Below, in pieces: positions 9,672 to 17,963 of a stretch of 64,000 bases of DNA; position 1 is the stretch's first letter; the number at the start of each line of letters is the position of its first letter. Source of the DNA: Thalassotalea sp. 42_200_T64 (GTDB taxonomy: Bacteria > Pseudomonadota > Gammaproteobacteria > Enterobacterales > Alteromonadaceae); NCBI GenBank assembly GCA_002162925.1, contig MABC01000042.1, forward strand, positions 1-64,000, in the 5' to 3' direction. The translations under genes were made by a program, and so were the position numbers. Under the pieces are notes generated by a model. The model was not told the DNA's origin. It did not search any database and saw only the letters and a list, made by a program, of their open reading frames with translations.

Positions 9672-10781
9672 ATGGATAATAAAGAAAAAACATTGCACGT
9701 ACTAGGACTTTCGGGTGGTAAAGATAGTGCTGCGCTAGCCATGTACATGAGGGATAACTATCCAGATTTAGATATTCAATACTATTTTACAGATACCGGA
9801 AAAGAATTACCTGAAGTTATTGATTTTGTAAATAAACTAGCTGGATATGTTGGAAAGATAGTCGATCCTTATGAAGAGGTTTATACATCAAACCGTGAGA
9901 AAAAAGATTTTGATTATCACTTAAGGAAACATAAAAATTACCTACCTTCACCACAGGCTCGGTGGTGCACTATTCAAATGAAACTAGTTCCATTTGAAAA
10001 GTGGATTAATTTAAAAATGGAAAAAGAAGGTTATACAAAAGTTATCTCTTATGTGGGCATTAGAGCAGACGAGCCAAGTCGCGAAGGTTTTTTAACTAAT
10101 ACGATAAACTCTGAATACTTAACCATTAAAATGCCATTTAGAGAGGATGGACTCAATCGAGAAGATGTTTTTGATATATTGAAAAAAGCTGATTGTTTTG
10201 CTGACGATGAAGAAGTTGTTAGCTATAGACAGTTGTTTGTTAATCAAAAAACCGGTGAGCCGAAAGATCCAACGGATGATGAAATTGAAGAGCTAATGGT
10301 TTCGCTGGTTAAACAGCGTAATGAGGACAACAATAATCGATCTAACGTTTCTACCGAGTTGCTTAGAAAAATTGTTGAAGCAAAAGACTCTGGTAAGCCC
10401 GGTTATTATGGTTGGCGTTCAAGAAGCGGTTGTACTTTTTGTTTTTATCAACAGAAAATTGAATGGTTAAGGCTTAAAGAGATTTACCCTGAAGCTTTTG
10501 AAGAAGCAAAAAACTATGAAAAAACAGTTGAAGAAGCTAGAGCTGATGGGACCTTTTATTGGCTTGGTAAAGGCACTCCCTTGTCGTCATTAGAGTCTCC
10601 CGAGCGTAAGGCCCAAATAGAACAACATCATCTTAAAAAGTTTGAGCGCTTAAAAAAGAAACTTGATCGAAGAAGACCTAATTTATTACAAATAAAAGTC
10701 AAAGTTATTGATACTGATGTAATGGATGATATTTATGATGAAGTGGAAGGTGGCGGAGCTTGTGTTACTTGTTATAAATAG
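9672..10781 (+). CDS. sspD: SspD/DndC-like PAPS-reductase-family sulfur transferase
   Basis: 369 residues with the PP-loop SGGKDS at 14-19 close to the N-terminus, as in DndC/SspD ATP pyrophosphatases that activate DNA phosphate before sulfur insertion. Cysteines suited to an Fe-S cluster or persulfide relay are at C99 (RWC), C254 and C257 (GCTFC), and C364 and C367 at the extreme C-terminus (ACVTC). The gene begins 4 bp after sspC. It would take sulfur from the cysteine desulfurase encoded convergently downstream. A plain assimilatory PAPS reductase is unlikely given length and context. Confidence 0.85.
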   Translation: MDNKEKTLHVLGLSGGKDSAALAMYMRDNYPDLDIQYYFTDTGKELPEVIDFVNKLAGYVGKIVDPYEEVYTSNREKKDFDYHLRKHKNYLPSPQARWCTIQMKLVPFEKWINLKMEKEGYTKVISYVGIRADEPSREGFLTNTINSEYLTIKMPFREDGLNREDVFDILKKADCFADDEEVVSYRQLFVNQKTGEPKDPTDDEIEELMVSLVKQRNEDNNNRSNVSTELLRKIVEAKDSGKPGYYGWRSRSGCTFCFYQQKIEWLRLKEIYPEAFEEAKNYEKTVEEARADGTFYWLGKGTPLSSLESPERKAQIEQHHLKKFERLKKKLDRRRPNLLQIKVKVIDTDVMDDIYDEVEGGGACVTCYK

Positions 10782-10790
10782 ATATGAAGT

Positions 10791-10814
10791 GCAGGCTAAA
10801 AAAGTTTAGCCTGC
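10791..10814. terminator. Hairpin between convergent sspD and sspA
   Basis: A perfect 10-bp stem (GCAGGCTAAA / TTTAGCCTGC) with a 4-nt loop. It lies between the two converging genes and covers the last codons and stop of the minus-strand gene. There is no long T-run on either strand, so it may be a bidirectional attenuating hairpin or an mRNA 3' stabiliser rather than a classical intrinsic terminator. Confidence 0.6.
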
Positions 10815-12005
10815 AGGTTCAAGTTCTTCACTGTATGAGACAACATTTGAACCTGGAATATAGGCGTTGTCTATTAAACGTGAGTCCCTTGTTACTTTTT
10901 TAACGGCTTTTACAAGCTCATCTATTTGGCTTTTACTGATATCTAAAGGGAAACTAATTCTTAATGTTTTTTCGGCTAACTCTCTTGATAATCCTAAGGC
11001 GGTGAGTACATGAGATGCTTCAATCTCTTTAGATGAACAAGCTGAGCCTTGGGCTAGACAAAAATTAGCTTCGTGCTCACGTATTAATAACGCAATATTA
11101 GTTTCAGGGAGTGTAATAGATATACAATTTTGTAGGACTCTATCATCACCATTAATCTTAAAATAAATTTTATTTATGTCTAATTGATTAATTAAATACT
11201 CTTTAATATTCAATTCTTTAAATTGCTTATAACTAGCAGGAAATATTTCAATAGCTTTACCGAAGCCTAAAATTAAAGGTGCTGCCACTGTGCCTCCTCT
11301 TAGACCTTCTTCTTGCCCTGCTCCATGGATAACTGGCACTAGATGTTTTTTGCGAAAATCACGAATATAAATAGCGCCAATTCCTTTCGGGCCACCAATC
11401 TTGTGGGCAGAAAAAGACACCACATCAACATTAAGATGATCAACGTCTATGTCAATTTTACCAAAGCTTTGTGCAGCATCACTGTGAAAAAGTACGCCCT
11501 TTTCAAAACAAACATTGCCAATGTCGGCAATAGGGTTAATTGTGCCTAATTCATTGTTTACATGCATAATAGAAACGAGAGCGGTATCATCCCTTAATGC
11601 ATTTTTAACTGATTGAGGCTCTATAATTCCGCTTTGGTTCGGCTTCAGGTAAGTTATTTCATAGCCAAGTGACTCTAAATAGTCGCAAATAGCAAAAATA
11701 CATTTATGCTCTATTTGAGAGGTTATAATATGTTTTTTATTTGCAGGAATTTCACCACCTAGTAGCAAGCTTTTAAAAGCGATATTGTTTGATTCGGTAG
11801 CGCCACTAGTAAATACAATTTCACTTGGGTATGCACCAATAGAATCAGCTAATTGTTCACGGATCTTATTGATGTCTTTAGATACAATTGTCCCTAATCG
11901 ATGGCCTGATGCTGAATTTGCATAAAACGAATCAAACGCATCAGTTAATGTTGCTTTAACTTCAGGCAATATAGGAAAAGAGGCCGCTGTATCTAAATAT
12001 ATCAT
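10806..12005 (-). CDS. sspA: Cysteine desulfurase, SspA/DndA-like
   Basis: 399 residues of class V aminotransferase fold. The PLP lysine is in SAHK (K202), followed by the glycine loop IGGPKGIG. The substrate persulfide cysteine is C323 in GSACSSKE. TSGATESNN (66-74) and the HVNNELG segment are typical of IscS/NifS. It would deliver sulfur to the PP-loop protein SspD. It is not in the sspBCD operon but converges on it, and lies upstream-oriented with a second PAPS-reductase-like gene 85 bp away on the same strand. A housekeeping IscS is unlikely because no iscU/iscA neighbours exist. Confidence 0.85.
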   Translation of the reverse strand: MIYLDTAASFPILPEVKATLTDAFDSFYANSASGHRLGTIVSKDINKIREQLADSIGAYPSEIVFTSGATESNNIAFKSLLLGGEIPANKKHIITSQIEHKCIFAICDYLESLGYEITYLKPNQSGIIEPQSVKNALRDDTALVSIMHVNNELGTINPIADIGNVCFEKGVLFHSDAAQSFGKIDIDVDHLNVDVVSFSAHKIGGPKGIGAIYIRDFRKKHLVPVIHGAGQEEGLRGGTVAAPLILGFGKAIEIFPASYKQFKELNIKEYLINQLDINKIYFKINGDDRVLQNCISITLPETNIALLIREHEANFCLAQGSACSSKEIEASHVLTALGLSRELAEKTLRISFPLDISKSQIDELVKAVKKVTRDSRLIDNAYIPGSNVVSYSEELEPAG

Positions 12006-12090
12006 TAATTATTTCCAATTTTTATCTACTAATAGATTACATGAAATAATTAAAAAAATTAATCGAATTTTATCTTTTAATCCCGCTATT

Positions 12091-12891
12091 TTACAATGCA
12101 GCTATTGTATAGCGACCCATTCGCTCTTTTATAAGTCTAACCGCATTGTAAATTTGTTCTTCTGCATGGCAAAAGATACCGCATTCGATATTTGGCTCTT
12201 CAGACATTCTTCCCCTATTAGGATCAAGATCATCTAAGAAAAGAGGTTTACCAGTTTTTGGTTCCTTAAGTACGGTATACCCTTTCCGTCTTTCTAACTT
12301 GGCCATACGGTTAAACGTTTCAGGATAATCTACACGTATTTTATTCCAGTATCCCATACCACCTTTAACACAGCCTACACAGTTATTATGTGGGTAGCCT
12401 TGCTTGTACATTGTTGGTAATTCGATACCCGCATTTTCAATCATCGACAAGCAGTTTTCTTTACTGATACACCTATCGATTAATGGACTATAAACATCAA
12501 TTTCATTATTTGCATCAATGAAATTATTCAAACGATTTTCTTCCTCGGCTGTATAACCAAAAACATGTACATCATCAATTTTTTGAAATTTTTGACGGAC
12601 CTGCTTTTTTAAAGCCCTAGTACAGGGGGAACCCGCAGGTGTTCGCATATAATTAGATTCAAAAACATTGTAGATAGAACCTTTATAGTATTCATTCCTT
12701 AAAATTATAATTTTCTGTCCGAACCATATTTCACACTCTTTTAAAAAACGTTTGTTGTCGGGGTGTTCTTCTTCAACTTCACAATAAGCTATTACTAATT
12801 CTTGATTATCATTGCTTTTTGCTATCATCATTTTCGTAGCCACAGCACTTGCTGCTCCACAGCTAAACCAACATACGATTCTATTTTTCAT
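12091..12891 (-). CDS. Second PAPS-reductase-like PP-loop protein with variant motif
   Basis: A 266-residue protein when started at the ATG at 12891, which has GGAGAAG six bases upstream; a longer frame extends to 12981 without such a site. The PP-loop reads SCGAAS instead of the SGGxDS of SspD. Cysteine pairs CVGC and CGIFC in the C-terminal half could hold a metal or Fe-S cluster. It resembles phosphoadenosine phosphosulfate reductase-family proteins often encoded by phages and islands. It lies upstream of sspA on the same strand, so the two may be co-transcribed. A sulfur-relay or alternative-modification role is possible. The true substrate is unknown. Confidence 0.65.
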   Translation of the reverse strand: MKNRIVCWFSCGAASAVATKMMIAKSNDNQELVIAYCEVEEEHPDNKRFLKECEIWFGQKIIILRNEYYKGSIYNVFESNYMRTPAGSPCTRALKKQVRQKFQKIDDVHVFGYTAEEENRLNNFIDANNEIDVYSPLIDRCISKENCLSMIENAGIELPTMYKQGYPHNNCVGCVKGGMGYWNKIRVDYPETFNRMAKLERRKGYTVLKEPKTGKPLFLDDLDPNRGRMSEEPNIECGIFCHAEEQIYNAVRLIKERMGRYTIAAL

Positions 12892-13135
12892 GTTCTTCTC
12901 CAACATATTATTTAAAGTAACTTTGTTAGGTAAGTGAAATAAATCAACCATTTTTATCTGCTCACTTTTAATTATGACCATTAAAAATGGGGTCGGAGGC
13001 TTATTTAGGATTAACTAGAAAATAATAATCGGTGCTGTTGTGCAGGCAATGAATCTGACTTGAATGGCAGAATAAGTATCAGCGCATATAATTTATAGAT
13101 TGCAATTCATTTGGTTAAATTCAGAGGTAGAATCC

Positions 13136-14041
13136 ATGCTGTTATTGGTGTGTGCCCTTATTCTAGTTTGTACAATTGGCTATTTAGCCCAAACTACCGG
13201 CCTTTGTATGGTGCGTGGCGTGAATGAATGGAAAAATGGTAATCCATCTTTTTTGCTCGCCATATTATTAAGCGGCGTTTTGGCTTGGGTTGCCGGGCTT
13301 TTCTCTTATCTTTATAATATTCCCTTAACGGTTAACACTTATGAAGCCAGTGCATGGTTTGTTATAGGTGGTATTGTTTTTGGTTTAGGTACCTCATTAA
13401 ATAATGGCTGTGGCGTATCTACCTTAAGCAAACTTTCTCGCGGTGATTTGAAAATGGTTGCCACTATTATCGGCTGGCTAGTTGGTTGGACGATTTTATC
13501 TTATTGGCAACCGGGCATTAATATTGTTGAAACAGCTTTGCCAACAAATGTGATTTATGGGGTTTTGTTTGTTGCCTCAATTTTCATTGTTATCTGGGCA
13601 TTAAAAGGCGATAAGGAGCGAAAAAAGCTTTGGTTTTCGATGTTAGGCATTGGCTTGCTTGCGGGTTTTTTGTTTCTTTATGAACGCCATTGGACACCTA
13701 GTGGCTTGTTACAGCACTTAAGCGGCGCCATGTTAAATGGTGATACCCATGTTTGGCCTGCTGTTGAGCGCTATTTATTATTCTTAGCTTTACTGGCCGG
13801 TATGTTTATCGCGGCCTGGCGCAGTAATAAATTTGATGTTCAACTGGGAAGCTTGCGCTTATGGCTTGTTCATATTATTGCAGGAACACTAATGGGAGTT
13901 GGCGCATCACTGGCTATGGGGGGTAATGATTCGCAGTTGCTTGTGGCATTGCCTACGTTTTCACCCGCAGGTGTTGTTGCTGTTTTAGGAATGATCGTTG
14001 GTATTCGGTTAGGCTTATATATTAAGAGCCTTATGAGTTAA
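13136..14041 (+). CDS. YeeE/YedE-family sulfur-compound transporter
   Basis: A polytopic inner-membrane protein of about 301 aa with roughly nine hydrophobic helices. The block GLGTSLNNGCGVSTLSKLSRGD is split across helix ends and matches the conserved cysteine signature of the YeeE/YedE (DUF395) family, whose characterised members take up thiosulfate. I chose the ATG at 13136, which has GAGG eight bases upstream, over an in-frame TTG at 13100. Base composition is richer in GC than the island to its left, so it probably marks the start of core sequence. Proximity to sulfur-based DNA modification may be coincidental or supportive. Confidence 0.75.
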   Translation: MLLLVCALILVCTIGYLAQTTGLCMVRGVNEWKNGNPSFLLAILLSGVLAWVAGLFSYLYNIPLTVNTYEASAWFVIGGIVFGLGTSLNNGCGVSTLSKLSRGDLKMVATIIGWLVGWTILSYWQPGINIVETALPTNVIYGVLFVASIFIVIWALKGDKERKKLWFSMLGIGLLAGFLFLYERHWTPSGLLQHLSGAMLNGDTHVWPAVERYLLFLALLAGMFIAAWRSNKFDVQLGSLRLWLVHIIAGTLMGVGASLAMGGNDSQLLVALPTFSPAGVVAVLGMIVGIRLGLYIKSLMS

Positions 14042-14085
14042 TGGGTAGTAAAACAAATTATTGCTAACTATTACATTTTGTTAAC

Positions 14086-14113
14086 GGAACTTTTTTGAAT
14101 AACGAGTATCATA
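14086..14113 (+). promoter_or_regulatory. SigmaE-like promoter of sRNA copy A
   Basis: GGAACTT at 14086-14092, a 16-nt spacer, then TCATA at 14109-14113. This fits the RpoE (extracytoplasmic stress) consensus in sequence and spacing. The same arrangement with identical spacing recurs at 19263 and 20748. The upstream side is T-rich, as is common for these promoters. Confidence 0.6.
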
Positions 14114-14117
14114 AGTA

Positions 14118-14187
14118 ACAGTTAACTTTTCATAGTTTTCCTCCCTTATATGTTTTGCCTCTCAATTTTTTTGAGAGGCTTTTTTTT
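14118..14187 (+). ncRNA. Candidate sigmaE-dependent sRNA, copy A
   Basis: From the predicted start to the end of the T-run is about 70 nt. The transcript would have a short single-stranded 5' part, a pyrimidine stretch TTTTCCTCCCTT complementary to Shine-Dalgarno sequences, then an intrinsic terminator: stem GCCTCTCAA/TTGAGAGGC at 14157-14179 followed by eight T. No sensible open frame is present. Copy C is nearly identical, and copy B shares promoter, CCTCCC stretch and a related terminator. Size and architecture resemble RybB/MicA-type envelope-stress sRNAs. This is inference from sequence and repetition. Confidence 0.6.
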
Positions 14188-14212
14188 GTCCGGAAATTAT
14201 TTACGTTAATTT

Positions 14213-14260
14213 TTATCGCTTTGCGATAATTACGCGAGATTAAAATCCCGCCAACCGGGG
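14213..14260 (+). repeat. REP-like palindromic element R1
   Basis: One copy of the family: a TTATCGC...GCGATAA hairpin followed by GCGAGATT...CCCGCCAACC. It follows sRNA copy A directly. Confidence 0.75.
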
Positions 14261-14280
14261 CTGGTAAACATGGGAAAAGA

Positions 14281-14531
14281 GAAGTTATATTAATTCAACA
14301 GGCCAAAATTGCTGTTGCTTTACTCAGAGAGATTACCCTTACAATGTTTATTTATTTCAATCTTCTAATACCGACAAAGGTGTTATTCCACTATCCCCTA
14401 TTTATTTATCACGTGTATTTCGAAAAATCGCTGATATAAATAAATCGCCTATTAAGATATCTTCGTTTAGAGAATCATTTGTTACTAATTTAGTGACAAA
14501 TGATTTAGGCGCTAGAGATTTATCTACTTAA
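14281..14531 (+). pseudogene. Degenerate tyrosine-recombinase C-terminus
   Basis: Two frames joined by a frameshift near 14325 read IAVALLRE and then DYPYNVYLFQSSNTDKG, VIPLSPIYLSRVFRKIA and ISSFRESFVTNLVTNDLG before a TAA at 14529. The order (VYLFQS, pISp..RVFRKIA, SFRxSFVT.L) follows the catalytic half of phage-type integrases, with FRESF in the place of the HxLR box. The N-terminal half is missing and catalytic residues are altered, so it is dead. It may be the relic of an element once inserted in this intergenic space. Confidence 0.4.
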
Positions 14532-14552
14532 ATATCATTAAATATTGGTATA

Positions 14553-14580
14553 AAAAAAGCACTTTAGAGTGCTTTTTTTT
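14553..14580 (+). terminator. Intrinsic terminator after the integrase relic
   Basis: AAAGCACTTTAGAGTGCTTT hairpin preceded by an A-run and followed by eight T; it could work in both directions. Confidence 0.7.
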
Positions 14581-14581
14581 G

Positions 14582-14947
14582 TGGGTTGTCATAAAACGAG
14601 AATTTTTTTACTACGCATAATCCGGAGTTAATGACTGCTTCAAGCTCATTGCTGCCAGTGGAGTATCATCTATAAACGCTAAAATTTACCAGAAAACTTT
14701 CATTCTGCCTTCTTCAATATTTCGTTTATGTGGTAGTTAATTCCCCGCAGATTACTATTATGAAAGAGGCTATCTAGATTGGATTCAATACGGTACAGTG
14801 GTAACTTATAATGTATGCCATGTAAAACCATTTTTGTTCGATCCTATTGCATAAATAAATATATAAGGCTGTAAAGATGGACTCTTCACTGTTTTCTATT
14901 CACTTTTTAGCAAACATGGCAAGTCGCTCAAAATAATATTAAACGAC
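14582..14947. other. Intergenic stretch without a recognisable gene
   Basis: About 365 bp. A short open stretch near 14760-14850 (YYERGYLDWIQYG...) lacks a start and any family I recognise. Otherwise I see nothing beyond AT-rich sequence before the ribosome-binding site at 14948. Confidence 0.4.
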
Positions 14948-14959
14948 AGGAGAGCTATC

Positions 14960-15457
14960 ATCGACCATAACAGTATTCTTATTGGATTTTCTCAACTTGC
15001 TGTGGGGCTAGCTGGTTTTTCATCTATATTGGTAGCATTGAGAGGTAATACGAGTCAATGGATATCAATTGATTTGCTCAGAATAAAGAGCATGCTCTTT
15101 GCAAGTTTTGGAGCAACATTTATATCTCTTTTCCCAATATTGCTTGCTTTTTTTGCTATTGATGAGGAAACAAAATGGCAAATGTCATTAATTATTCTAG
15201 CCATTGTATTTCTTTCAGCTAGTTTATTTGTTTACTTTTCGTATAAAAAGTTACCGTTAATAGAACAAAATGTAATGTCTCCAAAAGTGGTCTGGGGCAT
15301 CGTGCTATTTATGCTCACTTTTACAGTTATTGCGTTGGTTGTTGCCTTTACCTATATAAATATAGCATCAGGCGTATTCTTTTTAGGCATTCTATTAGCC
15401 CTGGGAATAGCTGTATTTTTAGTAGTACGTTTTATTTTTGTCCGGCCCAAAGACTGA
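14960..15457 (+). CDS. Small membrane protein with a non-canonical or lost start codon
   Basis: The product (about 165 aa) has four hydrophobic helices and a short basic C-terminus; family unknown to me. A good Shine-Dalgarno AGGAGAG at 14948-14954 is followed at the ideal distance by ATC (14960), not ATG, and reading continues IDHNSILIGFSQLAVGLAGF. The first conventional start is GTG at 15002, which removes most of the first membrane helix and has no ribosome-binding site. So either ATC is used, or the start was lost by a G-to-C change and the gene is dying. The 3' end overlaps a minus-strand DUF4279 relic. Confidence 0.55.
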   Translation: MDHNSILIGFSQLAVGLAGFSSILVALRGNTSQWISIDLLRIKSMLFASFGATFISLFPILLAFFAIDEETKWQMSLIILAIVFLSASLFVYFSYKKLPLIEQNVMSPKVVWGIVLFMLTFTVIALVVAFTYINIASGVFFLGILLALGIAVFLVVRFIFVRPKD

Positions 15458-15628
15458 CAAGAAAAGATTTAATGCATCGCTGATTTGAGCATTAGAGAGA
15501 CCAAATATAATCCCAACGCTATTTTTATAGTCACGCCTAATGTCGTTAAGGTGGCTCAGTAGCCAGTCGAGGTGATGTTCAATCTGGCTTTGCGGGGCTA
15601 TGACTTCTGAAAGCTCAAAGATGACTGT
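15419..15628 (-). pseudogene. DUF4279-family protein, C-terminal relic
   Basis: A minus-strand frame of about 69 codons ends in TAA at 15419-15421 and has no start; stops lie just upstream. Visible segments include IEHHLDWLLSHLND and VGIIFGLSNAQISDALNLF, which follow the C-terminal half of DUF4279 immunity-like proteins (HxxWLLxxL). The N-terminal half is gone. Assignment is by pattern only. Confidence 0.35.
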
Positions 15629-15679
15629 GGAATTTTAATTATCATAATGAGAACACCATCAACAGAATTAGCTTTCATT

Positions 15680-17329
15680 TTATATATTAGCTATCTTGGA
15701 TTCCCAAATAATATCACCGATTAACTCACCATCTATTAATTGCATATACTTTTGTTCAATAGCGTTTCGTTTAATTTTTAACGTGGGTGTTAATAGCCCA
15801 TTATCTATATTCCATACGTCAGAACAAACGAGAATGTAATCTAATTTTTGGTGACTTTCCAATTTATTATTTACGTCGGTTAATATGTTTTTTAATTTTT
15901 CAACGGCCTCAGTATTTTCTTTTGAAATTGAATTATTTAACACCACGATTGCTACAGGTTGCTTTAAGCCTGATCCCATTACACAAACCTGATCTATATC
16001 GGTATTCGCGCTTAGCAAACTTTCAATCGGTACGGGCGTTACATATTTTCCTTTGCTCGTTTTAAATTTATCTTTTATTCGGCCGACAATTTTAAATGCA
16101 CCAGAGGTAGTATTTTCACCACAATCACCAGTGTGAAACCAACCATCGGTAAACGATTCTGAGGTGGCTTCAGTATCTCGATAATATTCACTGAATACGG
16201 CATCACCTTTAATTAAAATTTCACCTTCTTCAGAAAGTTTCATCGTTACGCAATTAATTGGCTTACCAATTGTTCCTAAGTCACTTTTGACATAGGGTAG
16301 GTTAATACAAGACATGCTGGACGACTCTGACATGCCCCATGCTTCACTAATATTAATTCCTAATTTTTCATACCATTGTAATAAAGAAAGAGGTATTGGA
16401 GCTGTACCTGAAACAAAGTACCTTGCACATTCCAATCCTAATTTTGTTCTTATTTTTTTAGCTATAATTTTGTTAATAATTGGGATTGAGATTAAAAAGT
16501 TTAACTTTTTTTCAGGAATGTTTTTCAATATTTGGCTTTGGAATTTTGTCCATAGTCTTGGTACTGAACCAAACACGGTTGGCTTACCGTAATTTAGGTC
16601 TTCAATAAATGTTTCAAGAGATTCGACAAAATATATTTCATATCCTATGAAAAGTGATGACGCTTCTAAACTTCGCTCAACCACATGCGCTAAAGGAAGA
16701 TAAGACATTTGGCGATCATTCGACGTCATGTTAAATTTTAATGCTGTGCTTTGTGCAGCCGACATCCAGTTTTTATAGGTTAATACAACACCCTTCGGCT
16801 CGCCCGTTGAACCAGACGTATAAAGTATGGTGGCGGTATCATCTATAGACGCTTGATGAACGTTTTCAATAGGCGGATATTTGCTTAACCAAGACGTAAA
16901 TGATTCTGTAGTTGAAGCGGTAGGGTAAGGAAAAGCTATACGCAGTACATCTCTATTAATTGCTGATTCGGCTGCGCTTGTGTCGTCTAATTTACCTACG
17001 AATATTGCTTTCAAGTCTGCGTGTTTAATTACAAAGCTTATCGTGTTGTGGTGCGCAGTTGAAAAAATTGCTACAGGTATATAGCCAGCCATCATTATCG
17101 CTAAATCGCTGATAATCCAATGGGCACAGTTTTTTGATAAAATACCTATTCGTGAACCTTTTTCATATCCCTGCGATTGTAAGCCCTTTGCAATACAACG
17201 TGCTTGATGTTCTACCTCTGTCCAAGTGAACTTTTGCCACTGCCTTTCAATGGGTTGGTGCAAATAAACCTTGTCTGGATTATTTTTACTTTGCTTTAGT
17301 AAGTTTTGTACAGGAGTTGTATATGTCAT
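15680..17329 (-). CDS. AMP-binding long-chain acyl-CoA synthetase
   Basis: About 549 aa. The adenylation P-loop reads ILYTSGSTGEPKG and the core motifs SEAWGMSESS, GWFHTGD and GRIKDKFKTSKGKYVTP are all present, so it is an intact acyl-CoA or aryl-CoA ligase of the FadD/AMP-dependent group; the substrate cannot be read from sequence. The ATG at 17329 is used here. A GTG at 17338, four bases after AAGGA, is a credible alternative start. It stands alone, with no beta-oxidation genes nearby. Base composition is AT-rich. Confidence 0.85.
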   Translation of the reverse strand: MTYTTPVQNLLKQSKNNPDKVYLHQPIERQWQKFTWTEVEHQARCIAKGLQSQGYEKGSRIGILSKNCAHWIISDLAIMMAGYIPVAIFSTAHHNTISFVIKHADLKAIFVGKLDDTSAAESAINRDVLRIAFPYPTASTTESFTSWLSKYPPIENVHQASIDDTATILYTSGSTGEPKGVVLTYKNWMSAAQSTALKFNMTSNDRQMSYLPLAHVVERSLEASSLFIGYEIYFVESLETFIEDLNYGKPTVFGSVPRLWTKFQSQILKNIPEKKLNFLISIPIINKIIAKKIRTKLGLECARYFVSGTAPIPLSLLQWYEKLGINISEAWGMSESSSMSCINLPYVKSDLGTIGKPINCVTMKLSEEGEILIKGDAVFSEYYRDTEATSESFTDGWFHTGDCGENTTSGAFKIVGRIKDKFKTSKGKYVTPVPIESLLSANTDIDQVCVMGSGLKQPVAIVVLNNSISKENTEAVEKLKNILTDVNNKLESHQKLDYILVCSDVWNIDNGLLTPTLKIKRNAIEQKYMQLIDGELIGDIIWESKIANI

Positions 17330-17371
17330 GGGTAGCACAATATCCTTATAGAAAGTTAGACCTATTATCAC

Positions 17372-17853
17372 GCTTGATTAATGTTTAATTAATACTCATA
17401 GTTAATACGTTAGGTAGGAGCATTAAATTAGTGCTTCAGCGTATAATTTATACAGGTTGTTATATAATCATGAATAAATCAGAATAGCTATTAATTCAAC
17501 ATATTTTAGAGTTGTTTTACCGATAGGTTTATTCTTGTAAAATGTATAAAAATAGGGTTTGCTCTCTTCAAAAGGGTTTATGAAATTATATTATTCATGG
17601 CTATTTAATATGAAATCTTCACCAAGGAGATAATAAAGTTCTTCAAGAGAATAACGATGTAGTTCAAGTCCCGCAGATTACAGAGTTACTTAATTAACCG
17701 AATTCCTTTCCGCTTTTTTCACCAAGCAGTCATCACATTTCAACTTAATGAGTGACGGCTATGGTGGCTTTTGAGACTGTCAGATTTGGGCTGTCTAGTA
17801 GGGATGAAGTTAGTATTTGGAGAAATAGATAAGTTAAAATAATATCTATCTCA
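17372..17853. other. Intergenic stretch, no gene seen
   Basis: About 480 bp upstream of the acyl-CoA synthetase, presumably holding its promoter. I find no open frame with family resemblance, no RNA gene and no clear hairpin. The far end runs into the REP pair. Confidence 0.5.
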
Positions 17854-17956
17854 ACTCGGTTTGCGATAATTACGCGAGATTGAGATCCCGCCAACCGGGG
17901 TTAACTTTTATCGCCCGGCGATAATTACGCGAGGATGAATCCCCGCCAACCGGGGG
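17854..17956 (+). repeat. REP-like elements R2 and R3 in tandem
   Basis: Two copies in direct orientation: GCGATAATTACGCGAGATTG...CCCGCCAACC and then TTATCGCCCGGCGATAA with GCGAGGATGAATCCCCGC. R3 ends 7 bp from the stop codon of the minus-strand EEP gene. Confidence 0.8.
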
Positions 17957-17963
17957 TTATGGA

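Noticed and set aside
14740..14853. A short protein-like stretch YYERGYLDWIQYG
   Set aside because: No start codon, no ribosome-binding site, and no family that I can name.
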